Positions 1 through 7,221 of a DNA stretch of 32,612 nt are shown piece by piece. The first letter of the stretch is position 1. Each line of letters starts with the position of its first letter. The position numbers and the translations under genes are program-made. Source of the stretch: Candidatus Cetobacterium colombiensis (GTDB lineage: Bacteria > Fusobacteriota > Fusobacteriia > Fusobacteriales > Fusobacteriaceae); NCBI RefSeq assembly GCF_033962415.1, contig NZ_JAVIKH010000021.1:1-32612 (forward strand). Reading direction: 5' to 3'. Under the pieces are notes generated by a model that was not told the origin of the DNA, did no database searches, and saw only the letters and a list, made by a program, of their open reading frames with translations.

Positions 1-38
1 TAGACAAAATCGAATTCTATGAAAAAGTAATAATACTT

Positions 39-68
39 TTGACTTTATATATTTTATTAAAATAATTA
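39..68 (+). promoter_or_regulatory. Putative sigma70 promoter for the NSS transporter
   Basis: TTGACT at 39-44 is followed after 18 bases by TAATTA at 63-68. This lies about 35 bases upstream of the GTG start at 103, and GGTGGGA just before that start serves as ribosome binding site. The -35 box is one base off consensus; the -10 box is weaker. Confidence 0.45.
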
Positions 69-102
69 TAGAGTTTTATAAGTATTTGGTAACGGTGGGA
101 AA

Positions 103-1416
103 GTGAACGAAAGTAGAGAAAAGTTTAGTAACAAAATCGGATTTATTTTATCATGCGTAGGAGCAGCCATAGGGTTAGGAAATATTTGGCTTTTCTCTTG
201 GAAGCTAGGAACGTATGGAGGAGCAGCTTTTTTAATACCATATTTTATATTCATGGGATTATTTGCTTATATAGGTTTAGTTGGAGAGATATCTTTTGGA
301 AGAATGATGAAAAAGGGTGTTTTAGGTGTAGGAAAGCTAATGGAGAAAAAGAAAATTCCTTTGGCAAAACTCTTACCAATTGTGCCAATTATTTCTGTAG
401 CGGGGATATTTACCTTTTATGTTATAGTGTTTGGATGGATAATAAAATATTTTGTGACATATTTAACTGTGGATATGAATGCCCTAAATTATGAGGAGTA
501 TTTTGGAAGTTTTGCAGGAAATAGTGAATCAATTTTATGGCATCTACTTGCTGTTGTAATAAGTGTAGGAGTAATCTCACTAGGAGTTATAAAGGGAATT
601 GAAAAGATAAATAAAATTGTAATGCCACTTATGTTTTTAATTTTCTTTGGATTAATGATAAAGTCGTTAAGTCTTCCAGGAGCTATGGAAGGAGTAAAGT
701 TTCTTTTAAATCCAGATTGGGAAAAACTTTTAAATCCAGTGACTTGGGTAATGGCCTTAGGTCAGGCATTTTTCACAGTGGGAGTTAGTGGATCAGCTCT
801 TTTAGTGTATGGAAGTTATTTAGATAAAGATGTAAATATATCTGTAAGTGTAGTACAAACATGTATATTAGATACTTTAGCAGCACTGATGGCTGGATTT
901 ATAATTATCCCAGCAGCTTTTGCTTTTGGATATGGACCAGGAGCTGGACCAAGTTTACTATTTATAACTTTACCATCTGTTTTTAGTAATATGGCTGGTG
1001 GAAAAATTTTAGGAATAATATTTTTCTTAAGTGTTATATTTGCTGCAGTATCATCAGCTATAAATCAGTTAGAGGTTCCAGTTGAAGCTGTGATGGAAAA
1101 GTTTAATTTCTCTAGAGTAAAGGCCAGTGTTATTGTTGGAGGAGTACTTTTTCTAGCGGGATTACCACTAGATTTAAATATGAATCTATTTGGAACTTTT
1201 GCAGATTTAATGACAATCTATTTGATTCCATTAGGTGCAATTATAATTTTAGGATTTTACTTCTATGGAATTGATTCTAAAGCTATTGAGTATGAAATAG
1301 ATTTAGGAGCTAAACATAAAGTTGGAAAGTATATAATAAAAATAGGAAGATACATATTTGTTCCTGGAGTTTTAATAATTTTAATACTAGGTGTACTTTA
1401 TGGAGGAATAGGGTAA
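103..1416 (+). CDS. Sodium-dependent neurotransmitter-symporter (NSS) family transporter
   Basis: An inner-membrane carrier that would import an amino acid or related solute with Na+; the substrate cannot be read from sequence. The N-terminus carries the NSS signature: an unwound TM1 region GAAIGLGNIWLFSWKLG and then GGAAFLIPYF (about residues 20-50). The usual WRFP arginine position is Leu, as in many bacterial 11-12 TM relatives of the family. About eleven hydrophobic segments span the 437 residues, a normal length for bacterial NSS proteins. The start is GTG at 103, chosen because GGTGGGA lies at 94-100; no nearby ATG in frame has a better site. It stands alone on the plus strand, with a promoter directly upstream, and is followed by the toxin-like locus on the opposite strand. 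Family assignment is firm; substrate unknown. Confidence 0.93.
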   Translation: MNESREKFSNKIGFILSCVGAAIGLGNIWLFSWKLGTYGGAAFLIPYFIFMGLFAYIGLVGEISFGRMMKKGVLGVGKLMEKKKIPLAKLLPIVPIISVAGIFTFYVIVFGWIIKYFVTYLTVDMNALNYEEYFGSFAGNSESILWHLLAVVISVGVISLGVIKGIEKINKIVMPLMFLIFFGLMIKSLSLPGAMEGVKFLLNPDWEKLLNPVTWVMALGQAFFTVGVSGSALLVYGSYLDKDVNISVSVVQTCILDTLAALMAGFIIIPAAFAFGYGPGAGPSLLFITLPSVFSNMAGGKILGIIFFLSVIFAAVSSAINQLEVPVEAVMEKFNFSRVKASVIVGGVLFLAGLPLDLNMNLFGTFADLMTIYLIPLGAIIILGFYFYGIDSKAIEYEIDLGAKHKVGKYIIKIGRYIFVPGVLIILILGVLYGGIG

Positions 1417-1427
1417 GAAATAGTATT

Positions 1428-1453
1428 AAAAAAGGCAAGGTGTAATCCTTGCC
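1428..1453 (-). terminator. Rho-independent terminator of the small toxin-like transcript
   Basis: Read on the minus strand, GGCAAGG (1453-1447), loop ATTACA, CCTTGCC (1440-1434), then six T (1433-1428). It is a perfect 7-bp stem followed by a U tract. The upstream 3' UTR carries a second hairpin, AGGTTAG/CTAACCT (1478-1472 with 1462-1456). GCAAGG occurs twice in the UTR, so alternative pairing is possible. Confidence 0.75.
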
Positions 1454-1491
1454 ATAGGTTAGGTGTCCAGTCTAACCTTGCAGTTTTCTCT

Positions 1492-1520
1492 TTGTTCTAG
1501 TAAGTATATCTAGCTACTAA
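1492..1520 (+). promoter_or_regulatory. Putative promoter of the antisense RNA
   Basis: TTGTTC at 1492-1497 and TACTAA at 1515-1520 are separated by exactly 17 bases, on the strand opposite the toxin-like frame. Predicted start is near 1527. The boxes are each off consensus by one or two bases. Confidence 0.4.
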
Positions 1521-1553
1521 AATGAAAACTATTAACATATAAATTTTTATCAT
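1497..1553 (-). CDS. 18-residue hydrophobic peptide, candidate type I toxin
   Basis: The peptide is MIKIYMLIVFILVARYTY: one hydrophobic membrane-length stretch with a short polar or aromatic tail, as in type I toxins that insert in the inner membrane. No named family is recognised. Support for expression is unusually strong for so short a frame. There is an ideal AGAAAGGAGG ribosome binding site (1571-1562) eight bases from ATG, and an extended -10 promoter (TGCTATACT, 1620-1612). A hairpin CCTTTC-ATA-GAAAGG (1579-1565) would hide that binding site, and a 3' stem-loop plus terminator end the transcript. A plus-strand promoter within the frame would make an antisense RNA covering the start region. 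It could instead be a regulatory leader peptide, but no gene in the same direction follows before the terminator. Confidence 0.6.
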   Translation of the reverse strand: MIKIYMLIVFILVARYTY

Positions 1554-1611
1554 TGAATAAACCTCCTTTCTATGAAAGGGCTAATTTTCCAAAGAGTAAA
1601 ACCGCTTTAAT

Positions 1612-1620
1612 AGTATAGCA
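1612..1620 (-). promoter_or_regulatory. Extended -10 promoter of the small toxin-like mRNA
   Basis: On the minus strand TGCTATACT fits the extended -10 pattern TGnTATAAT with one mismatch. No good -35 box lies 17 bases upstream, as is common for extended -10 promoters. The predicted start near 1605 gives a 5' UTR of about 50 bases. Confidence 0.5.
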
Positions 1621-1635
1621 CTAAATACAAAAAAT

Positions 1636-1670
1636 AAAAAGAGGATAACTGGACTTGTTATCCTCTTTTT
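1636..1670. terminator. Bidirectional terminator
   Basis: GAGGATAAC (1641-1649) pairs with GTTATCCTC (1657-1665), with an A tract on the left and a T tract on the right. Leftward it would end the MATE gene transcript; rightward it would end the antisense RNA. Confidence 0.8.
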
Positions 1671-1725
1671 GGTTTACTCAATTAATTTATATGTTAAGAA
1701 ATTATACCTTTTATTTTTGAAAATG

Positions 1726-3063
1726 TCAATATCTATAAAATTTATCACGGTATATTTTAATAAATATAGCTGCTTCTACAGTCCATTGTAAAGATGTAAT
1801 CCACCAAAAGTATGTAACTGGCATTCTTTTTAAATAGATAAAGTAATACATTAAAGGAAGTCTAATACACCAGTTACAGAATAAAACAATTCTAAATGGA
1901 GTCTTTGTGTCTCCCATTCCCTTTAAAGCACCAGAAAGTACCATATCTATAGCAGTTGGAATCTGTTGAATAGAACCAATCATAAGACAAGCAGCTCCAA
2001 GGGCGATAACTTCAATTTCATCACTTTTTATAAACAGTCGCACTAAATTTTCTGAAAAAAATAGAAAAATCAAAGAGAAAAATCCCATTACAATAGAAGC
2101 TAAAAGTAGTGATGTATTAGCGTATTCACGAGCACTTTTAATATCTTTTTCGCCGATACTGTGTCCCACAAGGGAAACAGCTGATATTGCAAATCCCCAC
2201 CCAGGCATAAAAGATATACTCTCAATTGTAACTGAAATCTGGTTTGCAGAAAATGCTAAACTTCCAAGTTTCATAACCATCATAACACTTAAAAGTCTTA
2301 CAATACTAAAGGCAGCTTCTTGAAGACCAGATGGAATAGCTAAATCTAAAAGCTCTTTTAAATAACTTAAGTCAATGCCTCCTTTTAGAGATATTTTAAA
2401 TGGTAACTTTTTAAGCTGACTTAAAATAAATAAAAAAGCAAATATATTACCAGTGGTAGTGGCAATGGCAGCTCCTTCAACCCCTAATTCAGGAAAACCA
2501 AATTTACCAAAGATAAGAACATAGTCTAAAGAAAGGTTTACAATATTTAAAATAGCAGCTCCATAAAGGGGAGTTTTTGTATTTTTACATCCACGAAAAA
2601 CTCCATTTAAAAGATTTGTAATCATATTGAAAAATAAACCAATAGAACAGATTCTCATATATTTATAACCTAAATTTAAAACATCTCCCTTAGCTCCAGC
2701 AATACCAAGAATATTTTTTGAGAAAATAAAGAAGATTAGAAAAACTACAACTGCAATGATACCCCCAATTTTAACACCTAAATCTCCCATCTCCTCAGCT
2801 TTTTGACTCTCTTTTGCCCCAAGACAACGAGCCACTATAGAAGTTATAGAGATTGAAAGCCCCATACCTATTAGGATGTTAATAAAGGTATACATAATTT
2901 CAGAACTAAAGCCAACTGCTGAAACAGATATTTGACCACCGTATTGTCCAACCATCAGTGTGTCAAAAACCCAGATAAGCATATAAAGAATCATCTCTCC
3001 AACAGCAGGAATAGCCAATTTTATAATCTCTTTTGACCGATTTAAAAACTCACTTTTTATCAT
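1726..3063 (-). CDS. MATE family multidrug/toxin efflux transporter
   Basis: A cation-driven antiporter of the inner membrane that exports drugs or metabolites; its cargo is unknown. The 445 residues hold about twelve membrane segments in two similar halves, the typical MATE length. Recognisable family stretches include the start of TM1-TM2 (KLAIPAVGEMILYMLIWVFDTLMVGQ) and the internal repeat around DLAIPSGLQEAAFSIVR near residue 240. ATG at 3063 is preceded by GAGGGGCGTGAG. A strong promoter of its own lies at 3093-3122, so it is probably not dependent on the phosphatase/Phn operon upstream, although no terminator separates them. Transcription ends at the hairpin near 1650. Confidence 0.93.
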   Translation of the reverse strand: MIKSEFLNRSKEIIKLAIPAVGEMILYMLIWVFDTLMVGQYGGQISVSAVGFSSEIMYTFINILIGMGLSISITSIVARCLGAKESQKAEEMGDLGVKIGGIIAVVVFLIFFIFSKNILGIAGAKGDVLNLGYKYMRICSIGLFFNMITNLLNGVFRGCKNTKTPLYGAAILNIVNLSLDYVLIFGKFGFPELGVEGAAIATTTGNIFAFLFILSQLKKLPFKISLKGGIDLSYLKELLDLAIPSGLQEAAFSIVRLLSVMMVMKLGSLAFSANQISVTIESISFMPGWGFAISAVSLVGHSIGEKDIKSAREYANTSLLLASIVMGFFSLIFLFFSENLVRLFIKSDEIEVIALGAACLMIGSIQQIPTAIDMVLSGALKGMGDTKTPFRIVLFCNWCIRLPLMYYFIYLKRMPVTYFWWITSLQWTVEAAIFIKIYRDKFYRY

Positions 3064-3092
3064 AACTCACGCCCCTCATTTAAAGTTTCTAA

Positions 3093-3122
3093 ATTCTATC
3101 ACAAAGGGATTAAAGAAGTCAA
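3093..3122 (-). promoter_or_regulatory. Promoter of the MATE gene
   Basis: On the minus strand TTGACT (3122-3117), 18 bases, then TAGAAT (3098-3093) preceded by TGA, giving an extended -10. It sits in the 71-base gap directly upstream of the MATE start. Confidence 0.65.
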
Positions 3123-3134
3123 AAGTTAGATTTT

Positions 3135-3980
3135 TTATTTTTCGTAGTGAAGTTTCATACCATCATAAGCTACAGATATATTAAAGTTTAAAAGTTTCAT
3201 AAGCTCTCTTATCTCTTGGTGAGTTTTTTTAGGATCATGACCAAAATGAGTTACTGTTATAGGTGTTTTTTCATCAATACATTTAAACTCTTGAAGCTGA
3301 TTTAAAACTTTATTTAAACTTAAAATATCTAGATGATCTGAATTGTCCTTTTGAAAATCTAGGAAAGTACACTCAATAATAATATCATCAAATTTAAAAT
3401 CTTTTAAAAATTGGAATGTATGATCAGGATAAACTCCTGTATCAGAAGCATGAAGTCTAGTTAATCCATCTTTTCTTATAACGAAATTAGTTCCTCTTTC
3501 TCCAACGTTTAACCCTGTGTGCTTAGCTTCAATGGGTATAATTTCAAACTCGTCAATGGCAAAAGGTTTGTGATACTCCATTGGAACAATATTTAAATGT
3601 CCAATTTTCTCTTTAAGATTCTCTTGATGTTTTGGTTTAATTCCAACTTTAATCTGCTCTTTTAACCAATTTTCAGATGATTTATTAACATATATATCCA
3701 TTGGATTTTTAATTTTAATGAGCTCTTGAATATCTAAATGATCATTGTGAGTATGAGACAAAACAACACCTTTAATTTTAGTAAAATCAATTTCATTTTC
3801 TAAAATTTGTGTTCTAATGTCAGGGGAAAAATCTAATAAAATTTTTTCTCCTAATAAAAATGTGGATCTTTTTCTAATGTTTTTACCTTTAAATTTTCTT
3901 AGAAAGTTACAGTAGTTGCAAGAACAAAAAACATCAGGCAATCCGTTGGCAGAACCTGTTCCTAAAAAAATAGTTTTCAT
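3135..3980 (-). CDS. PhnP-like metallo-beta-lactamase-fold phosphodiesterase
   Basis: Likely hydrolyses a phosphodiester; E. coli PhnP opens 5-phosphoribosyl 1,2-cyclic phosphate. The MBL motif HTHNDHLD is at residues 76-83, with further metal ligands in HASDTG (middle) and THFGHD (near the C-terminus). A PhnP-like cysteine cluster C19-x-C21-x2-C24 follows the opening GTGSANGLP and would bind a structural zinc. Length, 281 residues, suits the family. It is the last gene of the phosphatase/PhnDCEE operon: its ribosome binding site AAAGGAG lies within the last codons of the upstream permease gene, and the gap is two bases. No C-P lyase core gene (phnG to phnM) is present in the window, so a role in C-P bond cleavage is not supported here. 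It could act on cyclic sugar or nucleotide phosphates instead. Confidence 0.82.
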   Translation of the reverse strand: MKTIFLGTGSANGLPDVFCSCNYCNFLRKFKGKNIRKRSTFLLGEKILLDFSPDIRTQILENEIDFTKIKGVVLSHTHNDHLDIQELIKIKNPMDIYVNKSSENWLKEQIKVGIKPKHQENLKEKIGHLNIVPMEYHKPFAIDEFEIIPIEAKHTGLNVGERGTNFVIRKDGLTRLHASDTGVYPDHTFQFLKDFKFDDIIIECTFLDFQKDNSDHLDILSLNKVLNQLQEFKCIDEKTPITVTHFGHDPKKTHQEIRELMKLLNFNISVAYDGMKLHYEK

Positions 3981-3982
3981 AG

Positions 3983-4762
3983 TTAACTCCTTTCAGTATA
4001 AGTTTTAAGTAACGACCCTAGACGCTCTACAGCAACAGAAATAATCATTAAAACAATTAAAGCAGTTCCAGCAGCGTTAAAGTCATAAGATTTTATAAAT
4101 TTAGAGACAATGTATCCAATCCCCCCAGCTCCAACCACTCCTATAATAGATGATTGAGCCATATTAGATTCAAATCTCAAAGCTGTCCAACCAGTTACAA
4201 CTCTTTTTATATTGGGAAAAATTGCTGCTTTCATAACGTTTAGCCAAGAAGCACCAGTAGCTCTAATAGCTAAAATGCTCTCTTCTCCTAAATCTTCAAT
4301 AGATTGAAAGAACGCTTTAGTTAAATACGCCACTGTATGAACAGAAAGACCTAAAATTCCAGAAAAAGGCCCTAGACCAACAGATGAAACGAAAATTACA
4401 GCCCAAATTAAAGATGGAACAGCTCTAACAAAAGAGATGTAAGATTTAATTGCTAAAGACAAAGGTTTCCAAGGAGTTGTATTGGCAGCAGTTAAAAAAG
4501 CCAGTGGTAAAGAAAAAACAACTCCAACTAATGTGGCCATAAAGGCTATTTCAAAAGATTCCCAAACTGCAATTAAAACAAATTTAAATACAGATGTGTC
4601 AGGCTTTCCAAACTCCAATAAAATATTTCCAAGTTTTCCCATCCCTCTCATAACTCTTCCAAAGTCTAAGTTTAATTTGAAAAAAGAAAGTATAAAAAGA
4701 ATAGTAATCCCCAGCATAATTCTATTTAAAAACTTATCATCTTTATGATTTTTTATTTTCAT
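3983..4762 (-). CDS. phnE: PhnE-type ABC transporter permease (second copy)
   Basis: Membrane subunit of a phosphonate/phosphite/phosphate-type ABC importer. About six membrane segments in 259 residues. The EAA-type coupling loop for the ATPase is around AIRATGASWLNVMKAAIFPNI, and the family signature FESNMAQSSIIGVVGAGGIGY follows. ATG at 4762 follows directly on the TAA of the preceding permease, with AAGAGGAT upstream, so translation is coupled. It resembles its neighbour (4763-5539) in layout and the VGAGGIG loop, so the two probably pair as a heterodimer, as in other Phn systems with two permeases. Substrate is inferred from the family only. Confidence 0.9.
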   Translation of the reverse strand: MKIKNHKDDKFLNRIMLGITILFILSFFKLNLDFGRVMRGMGKLGNILLEFGKPDTSVFKFVLIAVWESFEIAFMATLVGVVFSLPLAFLTAANTTPWKPLSLAIKSYISFVRAVPSLIWAVIFVSSVGLGPFSGILGLSVHTVAYLTKAFFQSIEDLGEESILAIRATGASWLNVMKAAIFPNIKRVVTGWTALRFESNMAQSSIIGVVGAGGIGYIVSKFIKSYDFNAAGTALIVLMIISVAVERLGSLLKTYTERS

Positions 4763-5539
4763 TTAAATAATCCTCTTTCTTAAAATATTTGATATTATTT
4801 CAGTGACTATAGCACAAGTGACAATTAAAACAATTCCCATAGCTGCAGTGTTGTATTTCATTAAACTTAAATTGTTACTGATATACATACCGATTCCTCC
4901 AGCACCAACTAACCCTATTACAGCTGAAGATCTAATATTACTTTCTAAAGAGTAAATAGTCCAAGAGATAAACCCAGGGATAGCTTGTGGCACAGCACCA
5001 AATCTAATAACTTGAAGGTGAGACATTCCAGTAGCTTTTAATGAACTTAAGAGTTCTAAATCCACTTCATCGATAGTTTCGTAGTAAAAACGAGTCATAT
5101 CTCCAATATTTCCAACAGTTAAGGCAATGATTCCAGTGGTGATTCCAACACCAAAAGCTGGAACAAACATAAGAGCCCATATTATATTTGGGATATTTCT
5201 TAAAATTGTAGCAAAACTTTTAACTATATTTCTAACCCATTTAAAATGCATAGTTTTTTCAGAGCATAAAAACCCTAAACATAGAGATATAATAGATGAA
5301 AAAACTAAGGACACAATGGCCACACAAAAAGTATCTAAAAGGGGAGTTAGATAGTTGTTGTAACTTCCCCAGTTTATAGGTAGCATCTCTTCAGATATAA
5401 AAAATAGTGCAGAGGGTAGTTCACTTAAAAAAGATAAAAAAGTAAACTCCAATCTATAAGCTATAAACAGATATATTATAGATATTAATCCCAATGCAAA
5501 CACATCATTTTTATTAAATGTTTTTACCATAGATTTCAC
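4763..5539 (-). CDS. phnE: PhnE-type ABC transporter permease (first copy)
   Basis: Membrane subunit of the same importer. It has about six membrane segments in 258 residues, a coupling loop around SLKATGMSHLQVIRFGAVPQ, and the signature SLESNIRSSAVIGLVGAGGIGMYI. The start is read as GTG at 5539, because GAGGAG (5552-5547) is seven bases upstream; the in-frame ATG at 5530 would leave a 16-base gap. With this start the gene overlaps the end of phnC by 26 bases in another frame, suggesting tight translational coupling. Confidence 0.9.
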   Translation of the reverse strand: MKSMVKTFNKNDVFALGLISIIYLFIAYRLEFTFLSFLSELPSALFFISEEMLPINWGSYNNYLTPLLDTFCVAIVSLVFSSIISLCLGFLCSEKTMHFKWVRNIVKSFATILRNIPNIIWALMFVPAFGVGITTGIIALTVGNIGDMTRFYYETIDEVDLELLSSLKATGMSHLQVIRFGAVPQAIPGFISWTIYSLESNIRSSAVIGLVGAGGIGMYISNNLSLMKYNTAAMGIVLIVTCAIVTEIISNILRKRII

Positions 5540-6260
5540 TGATCATCTCCTCTGTTAATTTTTCTGGTGAATCATCAAAGACAACAACACCTTTTTTCAT
5601 TCCAATAATTCTAGTGGCATATGCTTTAGCAAATTCAACTTGATGAAGATTTACAATACAAGTGATATTATCTTCAAGACAGATATTCTTTAAAGTATCC
5701 ATAACAATTTCAGAGGACTTTGGATCTAAACTAGCAATAGGTTCATCAGCTAAAATTAGTTTTGGATTTTGTGCAAGAGCTCTAGAGATTCCAACTCTTT
5801 GTTTTTGTCCACCACTAAGCTCAGAAGCTTTTTTGTAGCAGTGTTCATCTAGTCCTAGTCTTTTTAAAATATTAAAAGCTTTAGCTTTATCTTGTTCAGA
5901 ATAAAGTTCAAAGAAACCTTTAAAATCAGACATATAACCAAGTCTTCCGTGAAGAACATTTTGCATTACAGAGAGTCTTTCAATTAAGTTGTAATGTTGA
6001 AATATCATTCCAATTTCCCTTCTAACTTTTCTCAGTTTCCCCCCAGAAAGTTTAGATATATCTTCACCATCAAAAATCATATTCCCACTAGTAAGTGGGT
6101 TCATAGCGTTTATAGATCTAAGAAGAGTTGATTTTCCAGCTCCAGAAGATCCAATGATTGCTACAAACTCACCTTTTTTAATAGAAAGATTTATATTTTT
6201 TAAAGCTAAAAAGTTATCATAATTTTTAATTCCATTTTTAATATTTACAATGTAATCCAT
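5514..6260 (-). CDS. phnC: PhnC-type ABC transporter ATP-binding protein
   Basis: Cytoplasmic ATPase that powers the PhnE permeases. Walker A GSSGAGKS is at residues 37-44, the Q-loop in IGMIFQHYN near 83-91, the ABC signature LSGGQKQR at 148-155 and Walker B LILADEP at 168-174, followed by SLDP and an H-loop (NLHQVEFA). The insert LSGGKLRKVRREIG before the Q-loop is typical of the PhnC subgroup. 248 residues is the usual size. AGGAGG precedes the ATG at 6260. Gene order PhnD-PhnC-PhnE-PhnE supports a complete importer. Confidence 0.93.
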   Translation of the reverse strand: MDYIVNIKNGIKNYDNFLALKNINLSIKKGEFVAIIGSSGAGKSTLLRSINAMNPLTSGNMIFDGEDISKLSGGKLRKVRREIGMIFQHYNLIERLSVMQNVLHGRLGYMSDFKGFFELYSEQDKAKAFNILKRLGLDEHCYKKASELSGGQKQRVGISRALAQNPKLILADEPIASLDPKSSEIVMDTLKNICLEDNITCIVNLHQVEFAKAYATRIIGMKKGVVVFDDSPEKLTEEMISEIYGKNI

Positions 6261-6274
6261 TATTCCTCCTAAAA

Positions 6275-7195
6275 TTAATCCTCTTTAATCTCTGTTAAGT
6301 TTAAATTTTTCATAACTTGTCCAATTATTTTAAAATCATCTTTTGTAACTTTTATATGTTGTTCACCATTTTTTTTCCCGTAAAAGTTTTCCATGAAAAA
6401 CTTATCGTTATAGTTTAAGAAAAAGTTTTGTAGTTTATCTTTTAAATCTTGGGGCATACTCTCTTGAACTAACCAAAGGTTATCTGGAATAACAGAACTT
6501 TTGTAAATTATTTTGTGGTTGTCAGGAGTAAAAAACTTTTGATTTTTAACGTAAGAGTTAGATGAGATAACTCCAATATCTGCATCTTTATCTAAAAGAG
6601 CTCTAACAGTATTAGTTGTAGAACCAGTTTCATAAGGTTTAAATTTAATTGTGAAATCGTTTGAATCTTTGATTATATTACTTGTGATTAAATCATTAAC
6701 AGGCCATAAATATGTAGAACCAGAAGATTGCTTTGTATATGCAAAAGTATATGGAGTTTTAGGATTGATTAAATCCTCTTTAGTAAATCCATTTATATTA
6801 GTGTCTGGTCTAGTTAAAAAGTAAGAAAATTTCCCCCAGTTTTCTAACTTTCCATCTTTGGCAAAAGAAACAAGAGGTTCGATTTTACTTTTAGTGGCAG
6901 CCATAAAATATGGCATAGCTCCAGTATAAGCAACATCTGTTCTATTTTTCTTAGCTTTTAAAGATTCTGTTAAAGCCATATCAGAAGATGGCTCAAACCA
7001 TTCAACTTTCATTCCCACAGCTTGTTCTAGATCTTTTAAAAATTTATCTTTTGCCACAACTTTAGATTCTAAATCTTCATCAATTCCAAAGGCAATAACA
7101 AGTTTTTTCTCTTTTGTATCTTTCTTTTCACACCCTGTCATAAAAAGTCCAGCACCAATTAATCCCAAAGTAAATACTTTATTTAAATTTTTCAA
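6275..7195 (-). CDS. phnD: PhnD-like phosphonate/phosphate-binding lipoprotein
   Basis: Periplasmic or membrane-anchored solute-binding protein delivering ligand to the PhnC/PhnE transporter. The N-terminus is a lipoprotein signal: two Lys, a hydrophobic core and the lipobox FMTGC, with Cys22 as the lipid attachment site. The mature part opens with LVIAFGIDED and contains DVAYTGAMPYF and the ligand-loop-like YTKQSSGSTYLWP, features of the PhnD/phosphonate-binding family. 306 residues fits. Ribosome binding site CAGGAGG precedes ATG at 7195; the phosphatase gene ends 26 bases upstream, with no terminator between. The ligand could be phosphate, phosphite or an organic phosphate rather than a phosphonate. 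Confidence 0.88.
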   Translation of the reverse strand: MKNLNKVFTLGLIGAGLFMTGCEKKDTKEKKLVIAFGIDEDLESKVVAKDKFLKDLEQAVGMKVEWFEPSSDMALTESLKAKKNRTDVAYTGAMPYFMAATKSKIEPLVSFAKDGKLENWGKFSYFLTRPDTNINGFTKEDLINPKTPYTFAYTKQSSGSTYLWPVNDLITSNIIKDSNDFTIKFKPYETGSTTNTVRALLDKDADIGVISSNSYVKNQKFFTPDNHKIIYKSSVIPDNLWLVQESMPQDLKDKLQNFFLNYNDKFFMENFYGKKNGEQHIKVTKDDFKIIGQVMKNLNLTEIKED

Positions 7196-7221
7196 TTTTT
7201 TATCCTCCTAATTTTTAGTTT

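Larger units (their letters stand above)
1527..1670 (+). ncRNA. Candidate antitoxin antisense RNA
   Basis: A transcript from the 1492-1520 promoter would run about 144 bases to the terminator hairpin at 1641-1670. It would be perfectly complementary to the first nine codons, the ribosome binding site and nearly the whole 5' UTR of the opposing small mRNA. Ends are inferred from the promoter and terminator only. Confidence 0.4.

Noticed and set aside
3-65. Open frame at the left edge that could be the C-terminus of an upstream protein
   Set aside because: Only 20 codons are visible, the region carries the NSS promoter, and composition is too AT-rich to distinguish coding from chance.
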